A stretch of DNA of 6,077 bases, taken from assembly GCA_003538495.1 (NCBI GenBank), contig DPSD01000210.1, positions 1-6,077 of the forward strand, given 5' to 3'. Below are positions 5,298-6,077 of this stretch, in pieces. This stretch comes from Accumulibacter sp. GTDB taxonomy: Bacteria > Pseudomonadota > Gammaproteobacteria > Burkholderiales > Rhodocyclaceae. The notes under the pieces were generated by a model. The model was not told where the DNA came from. It searched no databases and saw only the letters and a list, made by a program, of their open reading frames with translations. The position numbers and the translations under genes were made by a program. How positions within the stretch are numbered: position 1 is the stretch's first letter; each line of letters begins with the position of its first letter.

Positions 5298-6077
5298 TCA
5301 GGCTTTCATCGCCACCAGCACTTCGTCAAGCATCTTCTTCGCGTCGCCAAAGAGCATGCGGTTGTTTTCCTTGTAGAAGAGTGGATTGTCCACCCCGGCG
5401 TAACCCGAGGCCATGCTGCGCTTCATCACGATCGAGGTCTTTGCCTTCCATGCTTCGAGTACCGGCATGCCGGCAATCGGGCTGTTCGGATCGTCTTGCG
5501 CCCCCGGATTGACGATGTCGTTGGCGCCAATGACCATTGCCACATCGGTTTTCGGGAAGTCCTCGTTGAGCTCGTCCATTTCGAGAACGATGTCGTAGGG
5601 GACCTTGGCCTCGGCGAGCAGCACGTTCATGTGGCCTGGCATGCGGCCGGCGACCGGGTGGATGCCGAAACGGACGTTGACCCCCTTGTCGCGGAGCAGA
5701 CGGGTGATCTCGTAGACCGTGTGCTGGGCCTGTGCGACCGCCATCCCATAGCCCGGAATGATGATCACGTTCTTGGCGTCGAGCAGCAGTTCGGCTGTTT
5801 CCTGCGCCAGGATCGGTTGCACTTCCCCGGCCGGTTGCCCATCGCCAGCTGCTGCCGGGGTTCCGCCGGTCGTTCCGAAGCCGCCAGCGATGACGCTGAT
5901 GAAGTGGCGATTCATCGCCGCGCACATGATGTACGAGAGGATTGCACCGCTCGATCCGACCAGCGCCCCGGTGACGATCAACAGGTCGTTGGAGAGCATG
6001 AAGCCGGTTGCCGCGGCAGCCCAGCCCGAGTAGCTGTTGAGCATCGAGACCACCACCGGCATGTCGGCGCCGCCGAT
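5298..6077 (-). CDS. pntB: NAD(P) transhydrogenase subunit beta, C-terminal part (5' end outside window)
   Basis: The frame is open to the window edge (6077) and ends at TGA 5300-5298, giving 259 residues of a protein normally around 460 long. PntB sits in the inner membrane and, with PntA, couples proton entry to hydride transfer from NADH to NADP+, supplying NADPH. The visible part begins in the membrane domain ([20 protein letters not shown]; hydrophobic segments at about fragment residues 11-25, 30-40 and 44-51). A linker containing [13 protein letters not shown] leads to the NADP(H)-binding domain [13 protein letters not shown] (109-118, nucleotide-binding loop), [18 protein letters not shown] (140-157), GANDIVNP (184-191) and [16 protein letters not shown] (219-234, which holds the 2'-phosphate-recognising Lys/Arg). 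All expected motifs are intact. The ATG at 6062 is an internal methionine, not the start. The upstream pntA genes are outside the window. Confidence 0.97.
   Translation of the reverse strand: MGGADMPVVVSMLNSYSGWAAAATGFMLSNDLLIVTGALVGSSGAILSYIMCAAMNRHFISVIAGGFGTTGGTPAAAGDGQPAGEVQPILAQETAELLLDAKNVIIIPGYGMAVAQAQHTVYEITRLLRDKGVNVRFGIHPVAGRMPGHMNVLLAEAKVPYDIVLEMDELNEDFPKTDVAMVIGANDIVNPGAQDDPNSPIAGMPVLEAWKAKTSIVMKRSMASGYAGVDNPLFYKENNRMLFGDAKKMLDEVLVAMKA

Overview
The window is GC-rich and bacterial. Its gene content (periplasmic c-type cytochromes, an iron superoxide dismutase, a proton-translocating transhydrogenase) suggests a proteobacterium. A betaproteobacterium of the Rhodocyclales type, such as the Accumulibacter/Dechloromonas group, is my guess from overall style; it is not proven by the sequence.

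Layout: (1) Positions 1-3514, plus strand, hold a tight three-gene cytochrome operon that starts outside the window. It contains the C-terminal part of a mono-heme cytochrome c (to 486), then two tandem paralogous membrane-anchored di-heme cytochromes of the RoxA-like / di-heme peroxidase group (511-2028 and 2039-3514). Gaps are 24 and 10 bases. (2) Positions 3515-4236 form a remnant zone between convergent genes. It has no intact gene but holds a hairpin, a 5'-end-only transposase fragment on the minus strand, and an orphan 3' end (domains V and VI) of a group II intron. (3) Positions 4237-4982, minus strand, hold sodB with a good ribosome binding site, a 3' hairpin and a credible sigma-70 promoter. 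(4) Positions 4983-5240 are non-coding but contain several inverted repeats. (5) Positions 5241-6077, minus strand, hold the C-terminal 259 residues of PntB followed by a clear intrinsic terminator.

The cytochrome operon is the most interesting part. Both di-heme proteins keep two CxxCH sites at almost identical spacing and a shared C-terminal PYLHNGSVP motif. Only the first keeps a WDGN...EER segment, which aligns with the WDGR...EEQ catalytic segment of bacterial di-heme peroxidases and MauG; the second has lost it. This suggests a catalytic partner and a diverged partner, with the mono-heme cytochrome as a possible electron donor or acceptor. The substrate cannot be read from the sequence. 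SodB (superoxide removal) and PntB (NADPH supply) are ordinary neighbours on the opposite strand and need not be functionally linked to the operon.
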